64,000 nt of DNA from Pagrus major (lineage: Eukaryota > Chordata > Actinopteri > Spariformes > Sparidae), in the NCBI RefSeq assembly GCF_040436345.1, contig NC_133235.1, positions 20,050,660 through 20,114,659 of the forward strand. The letters run 5' to 3'. Positions 42,871 to 54,883 of the stretch are shown one piece after another. Within the stretch, counting starts at the first letter, position 1. Each line of letters begins with the position of its first letter. Below the pieces are notes generated by a model that was not told where the DNA came from, searched no databases, and saw only the letters and a list, made by a program, of their open reading frames with translations. The translations under genes were made by a program, and so were the position numbers.

Positions 42871-44406
42871 ATGGAGCTGCTGCTGCCGATCCTTCTTTCT
42901 TTTCTTGCCGCTCTGATTGGAGGGCTGTACCTACTCGGGGTGTTTCGACAGCGTCGACCAGGAGAACCCCCTTTGGATAAGGGGCTCATCCCTTGGCTGG
43001 GTCATGTCTTAGAGTTTCGCAGGAACACGCTGAAGTTCCTCGAGAGGATGAAGCAAAAGCATGGTGATGTGTTCACAATTCAGCTTGGAGGATTTTATGT
43101 TACATTCCTTCAGGACCCCCTATCGTTTGGGGCGATGGTGAAGGAGAGTCGAGACAAACTGGACTTTAACAAGTTTGCAGAACAACTGGTGCGCAGGGTG
43201 TTTGGTTACAGTGTCATCGAGAATGACCACCACATTCTCAGTGTGTCCAGCAACAAGCACCTGAAAGGAGAGGGGCTTGAGGTAATGACACAAGCCATGA
43301 TGAGCAATTTGCAGAACCTGATGTTGCACAGCATGGGATCAGATGCAGACCAAAGGGCATGGAAAGAAGATTCACTGTTTGCATACAGCTACAATATTGT
43401 TTTTAGAGCAGGCTACTTGTCCCTGTATGGCAATGAGCCACAGACGTCAAATTTAGGTGAGGAGAAAGCCAAAGAGCAGGACAGAGCTGAATCAGAAGCT
43501 TTATTTTCCGAGTTTCGTAAATATGACCAACTCTTCCCCAATCTGGCTTATGGGGTCCTCACACCAAGAAAAAAGATGGAGGCAGACAGGCTCTTGGCAT
43601 GCTTCTGGAACACTCTGTCAGTGGAGAAGATGAGGACCAAGGACAACATCAGCCGCTGGGTGTGGGACATGCAGCAGGCCAAAGCGGAGGCAGGTATGAA
43701 TGAGTCAATGATAAACAGGTACATGTTTGTGCTTCTTTGGGCCTCTCAGGGCAACACAGGGCCCTCTGCATTTTGGCTGATCCTCTACCTCATGAAACAA
43801 CCAGAGGCCATGACAGCAGTGAAGGAAGAGGTAGATAGGGCTGTGAAGGAATCTGGGCAGGAAGTGCGACGTGGTGGCCCAATAGTCGATCTGACCCGTG
43901 AAATGCTGATGAAGACACCGATCCTGGACAGCGCTGTAGAAGAGACCCTCCGACTCACCGCTGCACCCCTCCTCACCAGAGCAGTGCTCCAGGATATGAC
44001 CCTCAAGATGGCTGATGGGCGTGAATACTTCATTCGCCAGGGCGACAGATTGGCAGTTTTTCCTTACATTGCTGTTCAGATCGACCCGGAGATCCACCCT
44101 GACCCACATTCATTCAAGTATGACCGCTTTCTGAATCCAGACGGGACCAGGAAAACAGATTTTTACAAAGCAGGGAAGAAGCTGAAATATTACACCATGC
44201 CCTGGGGTGCTGGAGTCTCCATGTGCCCTGGACGTTTCTTTGCCACCAACGAGCTGAAGCAGTTTGCATTCCTCATGCTGCTCTATTTTGATTTTGAGCT
44301 GAAAAATCCTGATGAGAAGATACCTGAAATTGACTCCAGGCGATGGGGCTTTGGATCGATGCAGCCCGTCAGAGATGTAGAGTTTCGCTACAGACTCAGA
44401 AATTAA
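42871..44406 (+). CDS. cyp8b1: Sterol 12-alpha-hydroxylase (cytochrome P450 8B1), single exon
   Basis: An uninterrupted 511-codon frame, starting MELLLPILLS, carries an N-terminal ER membrane anchor (about residues 1-24) with a short Pro-containing hinge. The I-helix is WASQGNTGPSAFW (about 290-302), with the GNTG form typical of CYP7/CYP8 rather than the usual acidic-Thr pair. The ExxR motif is ETLR at 358-361. The heme loop is PWGAGVSMCPGRFF with the axial cysteine at residue 452. KYDRFLNPDGTRKTDFYKAG and RRWGFGSMQP are near the human CYP8B1 text I recall; human is 501 residues. CYP8B1 adds the 12-alpha hydroxyl that decides the cholate-type bile acid or bile alcohol in liver. Lack of introns is a hallmark of CYP8B1 and supports the call. 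It lies downstream of higd1a as in human. No frameshift or missing key residue was seen. Confidence 0.97.
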   Translation: MELLLPILLSFLAALIGGLYLLGVFRQRRPGEPPLDKGLIPWLGHVLEFRRNTLKFLERMKQKHGDVFTIQLGGFYVTFLQDPLSFGAMVKESRDKLDFNKFAEQLVRRVFGYSVIENDHHILSVSSNKHLKGEGLEVMTQAMMSNLQNLMLHSMGSDADQRAWKEDSLFAYSYNIVFRAGYLSLYGNEPQTSNLGEEKAKEQDRAESEALFSEFRKYDQLFPNLAYGVLTPRKKMEADRLLACFWNTLSVEKMRTKDNISRWVWDMQQAKAEAGMNESMINRYMFVLLWASQGNTGPSAFWLILYLMKQPEAMTAVKEEVDRAVKESGQEVRRGGPIVDLTREMLMKTPILDSAVEETLRLTAAPLLTRAVLQDMTLKMADGREYFIRQGDRLAVFPYIAVQIDPEIHPDPHSFKYDRFLNPDGTRKTDFYKAGKKLKYYTMPWGAGVSMCPGRFFATNELKQFAFLMLLYFDFELKNPDEKIPEIDSRRWGFGSMQPVRDVEFRYRLRN

Positions 44407-45854
44407 ACGGATCAATCACTTTTATCTTTCTGATGAAACATTGTAATTTGATCTTCTCTGCAAGCTTTTATTTGACAATTATGTTTCTGGGAACATGTAA
44501 TTCCATAATGAAGCATTATTTTGTACACTTGGAGAGTAGCTGAAGTCACTTGTTATATATCATTGGATGTCTATCAGAGGAAATAGAGACAGCAACAAGA
44601 CCAGTGAGAAATATCAACAGTGGTGTGTAAGAAAGCTGCAACAAAGGCTTGGGAAGATATATAATGAGAAGAAAAGAAAAAGTGGTTGTGGATTCAGTAC
44701 TACTGATAATGAGCTTGATGCAATTTGTTCTATATTTTACATTGATTTATTTCTGTAAATTCACAGATTTCATTAAATTCTATTTTACTAAGAACAAAAG
44801 CAAAGATGCCAGTGCATTGTTAATATTCTTTCATCCATTTCTGTTAGATGGTCATCATGATGCTAAGGATCCATATTAAATGATTAAAAAAAAGACATCT
44901 CTGTGTAATCTTAAATATCAGAGAGGGCAGGTGTCCTCTTTCATATCTGTCTCATGTGTAATACTTCCCCTTAATCAAGGCCGCAATCTCTGTTTACGAC
45001 CTGCAAATAAACTGGAATGTCATTGAACTGGTTTTGAGATAAACGTCAGGTTTCATCTGAAGTCGTGTTTCCAGAAACTGTGCCTGTAGCCCCAATGACC
45101 TATAATTATAGCTCCATAACAGGATAACGCAAACGGGACTGGAGCGGAAACAAATTTGAAAGTTACCTTGACCAGATTAACTTATGGCATACTGTTGTAC
45201 CGGATCTTTATTGTTTTATAATGTAATTGCTGAACTCACATGACTGTATTACAATTTACAGATTACAGAGCAGTTACAATAAATGATCAATTGCTGAATT
45301 TTAAACAATATAACCAGTTGTTTGCCTGTTATTCAGTATTATACTACTGAACTCACTATGCAGTTTTATATAAGACTAGGTGCTGTTATCCATTTGCAAG
45401 AATTCGATATTTTTCATCTAAATGTAGTTGTAGCATGTTAATGTGTGGCTTTATATATCACAATTTCTAAAACAGTTTCTGCATTTTGTACCAAGATTTT
45501 CAAACCTTATTTTTATCCTCCTGATCAAAAAAAGCTCTGATCATCATCTGTACTGTGGGTGTATCCCAATATTCTTAAAACATCAATTTCTACAAGTTTG
45601 TGGTGGAGGTAGGTTATTGGAGTTGCCACATCACAGCAATCGTACAGTGGCACAAAATAGATAGCAAATATATTGTTATGCTAACGAGTAACAAACCTGG
45701 GAATAGGCATTTTTCTCACAAAAGAGCTGAGCAATGTATTATTTAAGAGAAAAGGTTGCTTTGAGATCCCAAATATGATTCAGAGACACAGAGGCCCAAA
45801 CTTTCTGTACAGACATCCCATTTATAGATGTTCTGAGGTATATACAAATATATT
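44407..45854. other. cyp8b1 3' UTR and downstream flank
   Basis: Candidate polyadenylation signals on the plus strand are ATTAAA at 44875-44880 and AATAAA at 45006-45011, about 470 and 600 bases after the stop. Beyond these the sequence is AT-rich with no exon recognised. Confidence 0.45.
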
Positions 45855-46860
45855 GCTGTTATATAAAAAGTGATTACACTAGATGTTCCACTTTAATTTA
45901 AGAACAAATCTTCAACACTGTACCTGGTTTAAAATCATTTTTACAACTTAAGAATGCCTAAAGATCTGACAATTTGGGAAGAAAGTTTGTGGAGTGTGAA
46001 CCACAACGGCTATTTTTGGCTTGTTTTGAAACATTTACTGGTGCACACACATGCCAGGCATACTGTCACTAATGAATGCCATATGTCATTGTTCAAACAG
46101 ATTCTGGTTAATCTCACTATCTAGCATATGACAAACGAAACAAAAATGTTAAGTGCACATATGGTTTGTTTTGCCCTATGCTGTTTAGCAGCTCTCTAAA
46201 CAAAACTTCTTGAAACATAATGTAATTCACTACAATATTCCTGTAAGAAAGACTGCATTATCAAACTCAGATTTTTGTTTGTCAAAGAGGTTTTTTAAAT
46301 GTTATGTATGCTTATTTAAATTTTTATTATTACATGAGGTCAAAGGGGTACATCCCAGCACATCTACAGAAACTAAGGATGGTTCAAGACCACATTTTAG
46401 GAAAGAGAAACGAAAGAAGGCAGAGACAAAAACAAATATAAAACTGACAAAAATCAGACAAGAAAGAAAGTGGTTTCCAGTTACAATTTAAACATTATTG
46501 TCGCAATAAGATTAGTATGAACATACGTTCAATAATTGCAATACCCTTTGATATGTCTCACTTTCACATTTACTGATAACATAATGCTGTTGTACTATCA
46601 TAAAAAAGATTGCACTATATGTTCCTCAATTACAATTACAGTAAATGTTTTGAAATCTGACATTCTGAAGAAGGAAGTTTGTTTCCCCTCACTGTGTTTA
46701 CTGGAACAGCAGCTTGTCTGAAACACACACATCTGGCACTAATGAATGCCATCTGTGCGTCTACATCATTTCCAGTATCTGACATAACATGGTGGAAGTG
46801 TCAGAAAAACAATCCAATTGGTTTGTTTTTTCCTATTTAGCAGCTGTCCAATGTTAGACT
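45855..46860 (+). repeat. Two diverged direct copies of an unidentified unit
   Basis: Copy A (about 45855-46200) and copy B (about 46575-46860) share in the same order ATTGCTGTT / ATGCTGTTG, ATTACACTAGATGTTCC / ATTGCACTATATGTTCC, GATCTGACA / AATCTGACA, GAAAGTTTGT / GGAAGTTTGT, CACTAATGAATGCCAT and TGGTTTGTTTT with TTTAGCAGCT. Spacing is about 720 bases. I do not recognise the family. Confidence 0.55.
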
Positions 46861-48106
46861 CAATGCCAGCAACAAAATTCGGAGGTGTTTCTTCAAGTCT
46901 TAAAGCTTACAGTAAGAAAACCAAAAACCTTGTTATAATCCTACAATAATTATTACCTAGAGACTGTGTTAGAGAGGTGTTCATTGTTATTTTATGAGGA
47001 CTATATTTGTGGAGAAGTATTAGATTACGTTATCTAAAAATGTGTTTATGGTGGTCATTCACAGGGGGTTGTCCCAGAACAGGCAAACAAATCTAGGCAT
47101 GAAGCAGGTAAAAAGCTAAGTCAAAAACTATGCAGACTAGCAGTGGGGAAAATGCTGGAGGGCAATGAACACACAATGATGAATAGAAACCAACAGAGTT
47201 AATAAACATGTTGACTGATAGCAAAACTAGGGGCAGGTGAGTAATGCGGCTTCCAGACAACATTGGAGGTGGAAATTTTCTAGTTAAAACTTCTAACCTC
47301 TGACCTCAAAGTGTTCCAGGTGCGAGACACAAAAAGTTAATCAAAAAATGTGATCGATCGTATCAAATTGATGTCTCTTTGGCAAGTGTACACACAGTTG
47401 ACCCTCTCAGCAGTGCAGCCTCTGTGCATTAAATGTGCAGAAATGTACCTAAACATTTAATTCCCTAGCCTTATACAAATACTGCAGTCTCAAAATACAT
47501 CCTGACCCCTTCACATGGGTGCTGCCATTGTTGTGTGGCATTAGACAACATTTGTTAATGTGACAGTGAATCCTGCTTTCGACCGGTTTCATGTAGTTTT
47601 AACTGCATGATTCAGCAGATGTTGGGAAACATTGGTTTTGGCTAAAAAATAACCTAGTGGTGTTTGACAGTGTAATTCATTTACCCATGATAGTGGCTGA
47701 GCTAAATTGAAATAATCTGAAATAAGAAATTACAGTTAGACAATAAATGAAAAAAAATAATCCAAATAGATTTTTTTATCTATTTTTATAATTCTTACAA
47801 ACCAGCCCCAACCCACATAACAAATGTAAACAAAACTAATATATATTTCCAGGGAATGCCAAATACTTGGATAATAATCAACATATGGCAACAAATGCCT
47901 CTTCAACCTCCCAATAAAATACAATGGAAAAACTAAACAAATCTTAACAAACAAAAGAAAACCTGCAGGTGTCAGGCTATTTGAAAGGCAAGAAACACAT
48001 TTCAGCCCGGTCCAGATGCAGGTAGCCTAGTTGAAGGGTGACTATTGCTGGTCACTCAACTGGGCTGTTAAAAGCACAATTTCCTTCAATAGAAAGAATG
48101 AGGGCA
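46861..48106. other. Intergenic, mostly unassigned
   Basis: No exon is supported. The stretch at about 47040-47330 (AACAGGCAAACAAATCTAGG, CAAAAACTATGCAGACTAG) has the texture of a fish dispersed repeat, but its ends are unclear. Confidence 0.35.
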
Positions 48107-48205
48107 CTGTCACACCCTGACTGACTGGAAGTTGAATGCCCCAAGCTGCTTTCACTCTTCAATTAGGAGGCGGTCTCCACACCCTGCGCACAGGTGATCT
48201 AAATC
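48107..48205 (+). repeat. Dispersed repeat, copy 2 (first copy at 21130-21240)
   Basis: GTCACACCCTGACTGACTGG, CCCCAAGCTGCTTTCACTC, AATTAGGAGGCGGTCTCC and CAGGTGAT match the copy at 21130 in order and strand. Confidence 0.55.
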
Positions 48206-50719
48206 CATTGCATCAAATTCATTCTGACATTTTTGGAATTCCGCCAAAATTAAAAAAAGATAGTGTCAGTGTCATAGACTAAACATCAATTCTCACGGAC
48301 TTGAATGAATGTTTTTCGTGGAACAATCACATTGACACAACATCCCCCTCCGTCAGGCTATTTGATAACTGATGATAGTATGGCAATGCCTTATGAGAAA
48401 TGTCACTTCACTGCCAACATACCTCAGCCCATGCTGGTGCTGTGCTGATACGATATCTTCATGTGGGTAAAGGCCTTGCTTATCTTAGACTTTTGCACAT
48501 CTTTATAAAAACAGACCTGTCTTTTTCTTCTTACTCACAAACCAAAGACAAACTGCTAAACTACAAAACTGCATAACCCTATGTGTGTTTTTCTTAACTA
48601 CACAAACCAAATTATTGTCTTTATTCATAAAATGTAATGTCAGAAAACCTGCGGGCATCAGGCTCAAGCCCGCAAGGTTCATTGACCTCCAGCATTGTTT
48701 TAAGATGCACTCTACTCAATTTACTCTACTCTACTTCGCGTTGTTAGAGCTGTGATGATATATATTTAATGCTTTTCAAACACAATTCACAACAACATTT
48801 GCCTGCCAACTCTATTGAGTCAATGGTTGTTTTATATCTTGTGACAGTAAATGACTTGTAAATCCCATTGTTTGAGGAAAGTCTTCCGTTTCTCTGCCAA
48901 GTCTAACATTGCTCTATAAAACCTTAACCTTTAGATAAAGCTGGCACTGTACTTTCTCCTGTTACTCATTAACCCAGTTTCTCAGCAGTGTGGAAAGATG
49001 CAGTTTTCCAGCCATTTGAAACCAGATTTAACTGAGGTTTTTATGACGTGTATAGAGTCACAATTGTAATGTTATTTTTCTTTCAGAAATAGAATAAACA
49101 TTGGTTAGATACAGCTTCTATAATCTGCCACGTTTGTTTGTCATTTCATAGAGAAAGTGTCAGCTAAGGGTCAGGGTTAGGGTTAGGGTAAAAGAGAAAT
49201 CTCTTAACATTACGCAAATGTTTAGTGAATGTTTTCTTTGCAAAAAGAAACGAGGATGAATAAATAAGGTTTGATGTGAGATAAGTTGGCAGAAGATGTT
49301 AGATTGTCTGGGTATTTTATCAGTTGGCAACCAGTTTCCCACAGAACTAGCCCTGTGAACAAAAACTTGGCTACATCTAAACAAAAAAGGCAACATGTTC
49401 AGGGTCACTGCTTAGGTTATCTTGTGCCTTGGCAGTGCAGTTGATATCTTCATTTCCCCCTAATAGATATTTTATAAAGAAGCTTTTTTTTTTGGGAACC
49501 AAGACAAATTCCACCTAAAATATGTGGATACAGCACTTATGTGCTGCCTGTTTTCACAAAGAGACTGTGCTTTGGCTTCGGCCTCTTTTTAAAGAGTATT
49601 GGTCATATTTTAATACAAAGCTGCTTAATTGATGATCTGATCTGCTCCCTTTTTTTGTTACGGCATTATGCTGTCAACAAACCAAACACTTCCTGTGTAT
49701 ATGTCACATTAAAGTGTTTCAGTGGACAGAATCCCTTCATTTCTTAACAAGGCTTTATTGTGAAATATTTGTAGGAAAGTGTGAAATGTGAAAAATTGTG
49801 TGACTTGTGTTCCATGACAATACTTCAAGTATACATACTGCCACCCTGTGGCATTGATACATTACAACAAGATACAGTTCGGTTGACACATCAACCCTCA
49901 GCCCACTGTTCATCAGCAGTGAAAGCACTAATAATTCAGAGCAAACAAAAAATATCATGATCATTTTGTAAAATCTATTAAATTAAATAAAATGGAAATT
50001 GACATGCTTACTTGGCATGCACATTATATAATAGGCACCATTATTCATGAATTCATATATAAGATAAATAGGTTCAAATTCCTTTTTCATAAAAGGAATA
50101 TCCAACGCAATGCATCCCAGTATCCTATATTTTCTAAATCTTAAAAGTGATGATATTTTCATTTTGGATTAAGATGCTGGTTATTTTCTCCATTAATCAA
50201 TTGACTGTTTGGTTTGTAAAAATTCCCCCCAAAACATGGGGAAATGCTGTCACAATTTCAGAGACCAAAGTGACAACTTCACAATGTTTGTTTTGTCCAA
50301 CACATAACATCACAATAATCAAAAATAAATTAAAATTATTCAATAGTTCAAAGGAAATCACCAAATTCTCAAATGTTCAGAAGCTGGAACCATTTAAAAA
50401 GAAATTTGCATGAAAATTGACTTAAAAGATGATTAAAATAGTTGCCAATCAATCTTTTGAAAATTGATTAATTGACAAATACTTCCAGCTATACTTGAAC
50501 ACTTTTACATATTTTGTGTGCAATAAGCTTCGTAAAGTAGAGAGTAACTAAACCGGATAATTATAGTGGAATGGAATTTTTCAGTAATTACTTCAATAAG
50601 TCGGTCATTAATTGTGGTGAAGTAGTACAAAGTGATATGAGAAGAAAACACTCAAATATACAAATTTCTGATTGTTGCTTAGAATGAAGTAACAAATGGG
50701 GCAAATTACGGAAGCCCTA
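48206..50719. other. Intergenic, nothing coding recognised
   Basis: AT-rich sequence with a brief TTAGGG-like run at 49170-49189 and no supported exons. Short open frames on both strands (49160-49408, 49541-49747, 50147-50413) lack family resemblance. Confidence 0.4.
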
Positions 50720-51380
50720 AAGGGCCATGCATTCATACATTTTATTTCCTCCGTTTTCCCGTGATAACGAGTTAATTTCATTTGTTTTCTCGAGATCTCG
50801 AGTTATTATCTCAAAATAACAACTGTCCTCCGGAAAACAAAATTTCATTATCTCGAGATCTCGAGAAAATTATCCTGTTATCTCAAGAAAACGACAGTTG
50901 TTATTTCGAGATAATAACTCGAGATAACAGGATAATTTTCTCGAGATCTCGAGATAATGAAATTTTGTTTTCCCGAGATAACGATATAATTAATTCGAGA
51001 TCTCGAGATAATGACTGTGATATGATAGGCCTGAGATTTCCATCACACACAAGTGGCATGGCATGCTGACCGATGGGTTTCTTGAACACTACTGTAGGTA
51101 AGTCTATTTCTCTGTTTGTTTTGTGCGTTTATGCTTTCTATACTAAATTAGTTTTTGATGAAGGGATGAATGAATGTTACAACAGCTCAAGATCTTGAAT
51201 TAATTATATTATTATCTCAGGAAAACAAAGTTTCGTTATCTCGAGAAAATTATCCCGTTATCTCGGGAAAACGGCAGTTGTTATTTCGAGATAATAACTC
51301 GAGATCTCGAGATAACAAATGAAATTAACTCATTATCACGGGAAAACGGAGGAAATAAAATGTATGAATGCATGGCCCTT
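50720..51380. mobile_element. 661-bp palindromic inverted-repeat element rich in CTCGAGATAA motifs
   Basis: The left terminus AAGGGCCATGCATTCATACA and the right terminus TGTATGAATGCATGGCCCTT are exact inverted repeats. The arms stay nearly identical for about 115 bases (through TTTCCTCCGTTTTCCCGTGA, ACGAGTTAATTTCATTTGTT and TCTCGAGATCTCGAGTTATT). Inside, an inner inverted pair (about 50834-50884 and 50926-50976) carries AAAATTTCATTATCTCGAGA and its complement. The whole element is built from recurring words such as CTCGAGATCTCGAG, TTATCTCGAGATAA and ATTATCCTGTTATCTC. No transposase frame is present; the two Ser-Arg-Asp-rich frames are products of the repeats. A clear target-site duplication is not visible. 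The most likely nature is a non-autonomous DNA transposon. Confidence 0.75.
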
Positions 51381-52096
51381 ATATGATCTTTTTATTATTA
51401 TTTTATATCACATTACAGCTTAAACATAAAAACATAATTTTATGTCACTGTTTTATGACATAGTCTTTGTTGTCATATTTAAGATGCATTCCTTGTGTGA
51501 ACACATTTTAGATTAACTGTCATATTACAGTACAAACTGCTGCATGCACTGTAAGTTTTACTTCAAGTTCTCGTGATACAAATAGAGAACAAAAGGTCAA
51601 ACACAATGCCAAGAAAAGAATATCAGATCTCTTGTCATCGTCAAGTTTTTGGCATGCCATGGCACATCAGGAAAAGAAGTTGTCATGCCGTATTTCCATC
51701 ACTTGACAAAAAAACAAAAAGCCCTCTGAATCCAGCTGAGGAAAAGCCTTACATGAGCTTTCTTGGCCTTGAAAATAACCTTCGAAAATGGCAAAGAAAA
51801 GCTGTTTGTTCTTATAAAAATCCCCATCAAAACATGCATCAGAAGACAGCTTTATGTAGATAGTAATATGTGCAGAACACCCAGAAATGCAGTTGTAGAC
51901 TAAATACCTAAAGAAATAATGTATGTATGTATAGCCGGTGATAATCTGAATTGTCATGCTCACTCAAATATGCCTACAGTTAAATTAGGAAATGCACGGT
52001 TTTGGACGTCCAGATCTACGTCACTGTTCGATTCTGCGAGAATGAATGGGCTGGTAGTAGGATTCAACCTGATTTAAATAAATAAACAGTCAGTGG
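51381..52096. other. Intergenic, unassigned
   Basis: A 96-codon plus frame (51573-51863) is basic and unassigned, with no splice context that I trust. Nothing else was recognised. Confidence 0.35.
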
Positions 52097-52359
52097 TCAT
52101 GGAAAGGCAGGCAGACGGGCAGGGCGAACAATGGGGCCTTTGGCAGGATGCTGGTCTCCTGAGTGTCCTGCCTGTACTTGGTGGTGAGGGGTTTTGAAGA
52201 AAAATGACCCATTGTCTCGCTCATCCTGCTTCTGAGCCTGAGCAGTGAAACGATGCCTCTGGATGCCCGCCCAGGATGACCTACCGTAAAGCATAGAATA
52301 AGCTTCTGCTTTATCCACATGGACAGGTAGGTACAGCTTTTCATTGTCTTTTTGTTTCA
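52097..52359 (-). CDS. Unassigned protein-like frame, possible 3'-terminal exon
   Basis: On the minus strand an acceptor-like CAGCACCACAG ends at 52360. It is followed by 86 open codons starting KQKDNEKLYLPVHVDKAEAY and continuing SMLYGRSSWAGIQRHRFTAQ, then a His/Gln/Pro-rich end and TGA at 52099. Composition is balanced and not repeat-like, and local GC is higher than the flanks. I do not recognise the family, see no clear partner exon upstream on the minus strand, and find no close polyadenylation signal. It may be a lineage-specific gene, a decayed exon or chance. Confidence 0.2.
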
Positions 52360-53848
52360 CTGTGGTGCTGTTGATAATGCTGAAGGCTCTTGAGGAATTA
52401 TTGGATTTTTATGTACAAACGAAGGCTTTGACTTTTTACTTTTACCAACATTTCAGTTCAACTGGATATGTAGATTGATACAACTTGAAGTCGAGTGGCA
52501 GAAAAGGTTTGTTTTTATTTTTCCTTCATAATAATTGATACATTTTCTGGGTGGTTAAAGACCAATGCTTAGAGGTTAGTTAGTTTTTAACGCAGTCTAT
52601 TGTTGTTTCCCACTGTGTCATGTTGTCATCATTGAAAATCAGTTGTTTCATTTAAAAAAAAAAAAAAAAAAGGACATTTAGTCCTGAGAAAACATATGAG
52701 CATGTTTAGAAAAACAAAACACTCTCTGGTCAGAACCTGTGTCTCAAAGGAAGTACTTCCCAGGAAACAAAACTCTACACACACAATGGTGGCTATATTT
52801 GTTTTTGCTAGTTAATCCCTTCGCTCTAGACAGAGGAAACAACGTCACAAAGAGGAGGATGCATGGCTCCTCTGAACTATCCTCTCATAAGACCCAAAAG
52901 TATACCTAATTTGTTCAGCTGGATAGTCTTTTTTCTCTTCAAAAGTGTAATAGATAGAACCATTAAATACTAAAACTAGCTACTGGTTTATATCCAGTAC
53001 ATTTGAATGGTGCACTTTCTAAACAAGTAGGGGTTTAAACATTTTCAAATCAGAAAAGAAACAACCTATTTTAGTGATAACAAAAGTGAATCAGTTTAAC
53101 AGGAAAGCAGTCCACAATGCCAGAATCAATGAGCCCGCAGCAGATATACCAAGCCTTCCTGTGTAGGTTATCCCAGAGGGAGCTGTAGCTATAGTGAAAG
53201 TTTGTGTGTTTTACCGGAGTGCACTGTGGCAAATGACCATAGAGATGAATTGCACAGTAATAACTTTTTCCTGTATTCCTCTACACAAATACTCGTAATT
53301 AGATGGATCAAATGAGCTGGAATACTATAATTCAACCTTTAGCTGTGATAAAGATCTGACACAGGTTTGTTCTGATGTTTTCCAACTTATGTAACCCAAA
53401 ATCAACTGGGTCATTGCTCCCAATATCAGGAGGGTTATCCTCAAACATGGTCTGACTGAGTCAAAACAAGTCATTTACCTCAAAGTGTCTAAAAGGGTTA
53501 TGAAAGTTCATGCAGAGCCTGTGTTGATTTAATACATGATTGCCATCTAGTGGAGAAAAACACACACTGACATAATAAGAGAAAAGTAGATAAATTACAT
53601 ACTATATTTGTAAAGCAAACATACTAATTATACTGACTAATATGTATTAATTAGCAGGTGTTATTTATCTGTTTGTGAATACAGATAATATTCACCACAT
53701 ATGTTATGGTATAATCAAATGATGACCTTGAAGGTTAATATTTTGCCTAATCTTGTGCCTATTCTTTGCAATTTTACAGGCTTAATAACCAAGCTTTAAA
53801 TGTCACATGAGTTAACTAGTACCCTATACAGTATGCACACATGTACAG

Positions 53849-54007
53849 TTTTTATCTGAGCTTTTGTTGCGTAAGTGTACGCCAAAGAGAGAGGCTATAT
53901 TGCTGTTATCAGCGGTCCTGCAGCATTGCTACCAGTGTCTGGAGTTCACTGAGTTGGAGAAGGGCAACGGCGGCACAAAGGCATCTGGAAGGAAGGAGCT
54001 GCAGTAA
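53849..54007 (+). CDS. Unassigned short frame, possible terminal exon
   Basis: After an acceptor-like ACATGTACAG (ending 53848) the frame starts FLSELLLRKCTPKREAILLL and continues SAVLQHCYQCLEFTELEKGN to TAA at 54005-54007, 52 codons. The residue pattern looks like an amphipathic helical protein end. No upstream partner exon or known family could be named. An internal GTAAGTG at 53871 would also make a strong donor, which argues that splicing here, if any, is uncertain. Confidence 0.18.
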   Translation, partial: FLSELLLRKCTPKREAILLLSAVLQHCYQCLEFTELEKGNGGTKASGRKELQ

Positions 54008-54883
54008 ACATATCTCTGGTAGTCCAAATGACCCTGACTAGGTCTGCTGCTCCTTTGGGCTTGCCCCAGATCAGCCCATGACATGGCCAGTTAAGACAAG
54101 ATAATGTCAAAGATTAAGGCCCCCCAGCTCTGCAAGCCAAGCAGTGATTTTGTTTTATTTGGATGTGTAGTTGGATTTTACTGCCCTGATGAGAAACACT
54201 TCATCAGTCAATCAATGTAGGTTTTTTATTTATTTATGTGAATGTTAAATGATAATGCATCTTAACGTTCATCTTGGTCAGAATCGTGTTTCAAAGTAAA
54301 TGACAGAGGAAAAATTCAGGTGAGGAAATCTGAAATGCAGACTTATCAAAATGAATTATGTATACTGGAATCTGCTTAGACAAATTCAGTGGAAAAATAC
54401 ACAGGATATCCTTCAATTGTCAACTATATCGCCCTGGTTTTAAATACCCATTGTCAACAATATAGCCTAAATCATCAGTCAGTCTTGTTTTCAAGATGTC
54501 TGTTCTGACAAAGGCCAAACATGATACGTGTGGATACTGTGTCATGTAGCTTACAGTCAGTCATGTACAGAAGCCACTGTTGATGAAAAAACACAGGTTT
54601 TCACTTTTTTCCAGTGTTAATACCTCTCTTGTAAATAAAATCTAACAGGGACAAAAAGTAATCTTATATCAGATTAAGTTGAATGGGTCAGGCAACACCA
54701 AGGCAGTGCTTTATCACTTCCTACTCATAAACATATGAACATAAATGAGGCAAGATTACATTTACAGATACATACTTCTGATTTATGACTAAAACTATTT
54801 CAATGTTGGCATTTTACGTTTCTGTAAAACCATGGATATGTTAAAACTTAGGTTCAATTTTAATGTTATCGTGTGACAATGCT

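Noticed and set aside
43705-44109. Minus-strand 134-codon frame
   Set aside because: It is the antisense shadow of cyp8b1.
49170-49189. Interstitial telomere-like GGGTTAGGGTTAGGG
   Set aside because: Only about two and a half units are present; GGTTAGGG words are frequent in fish repeats, so no telomere fusion is implied.
50782-51089. Two long Ser-Arg-Asp/Leu-Glu repeat frames, one on each strand
   Set aside because: They come from the CTCGAGATAA-type words of the palindromic element; both strands give the same peptide, as expected of a palindrome.
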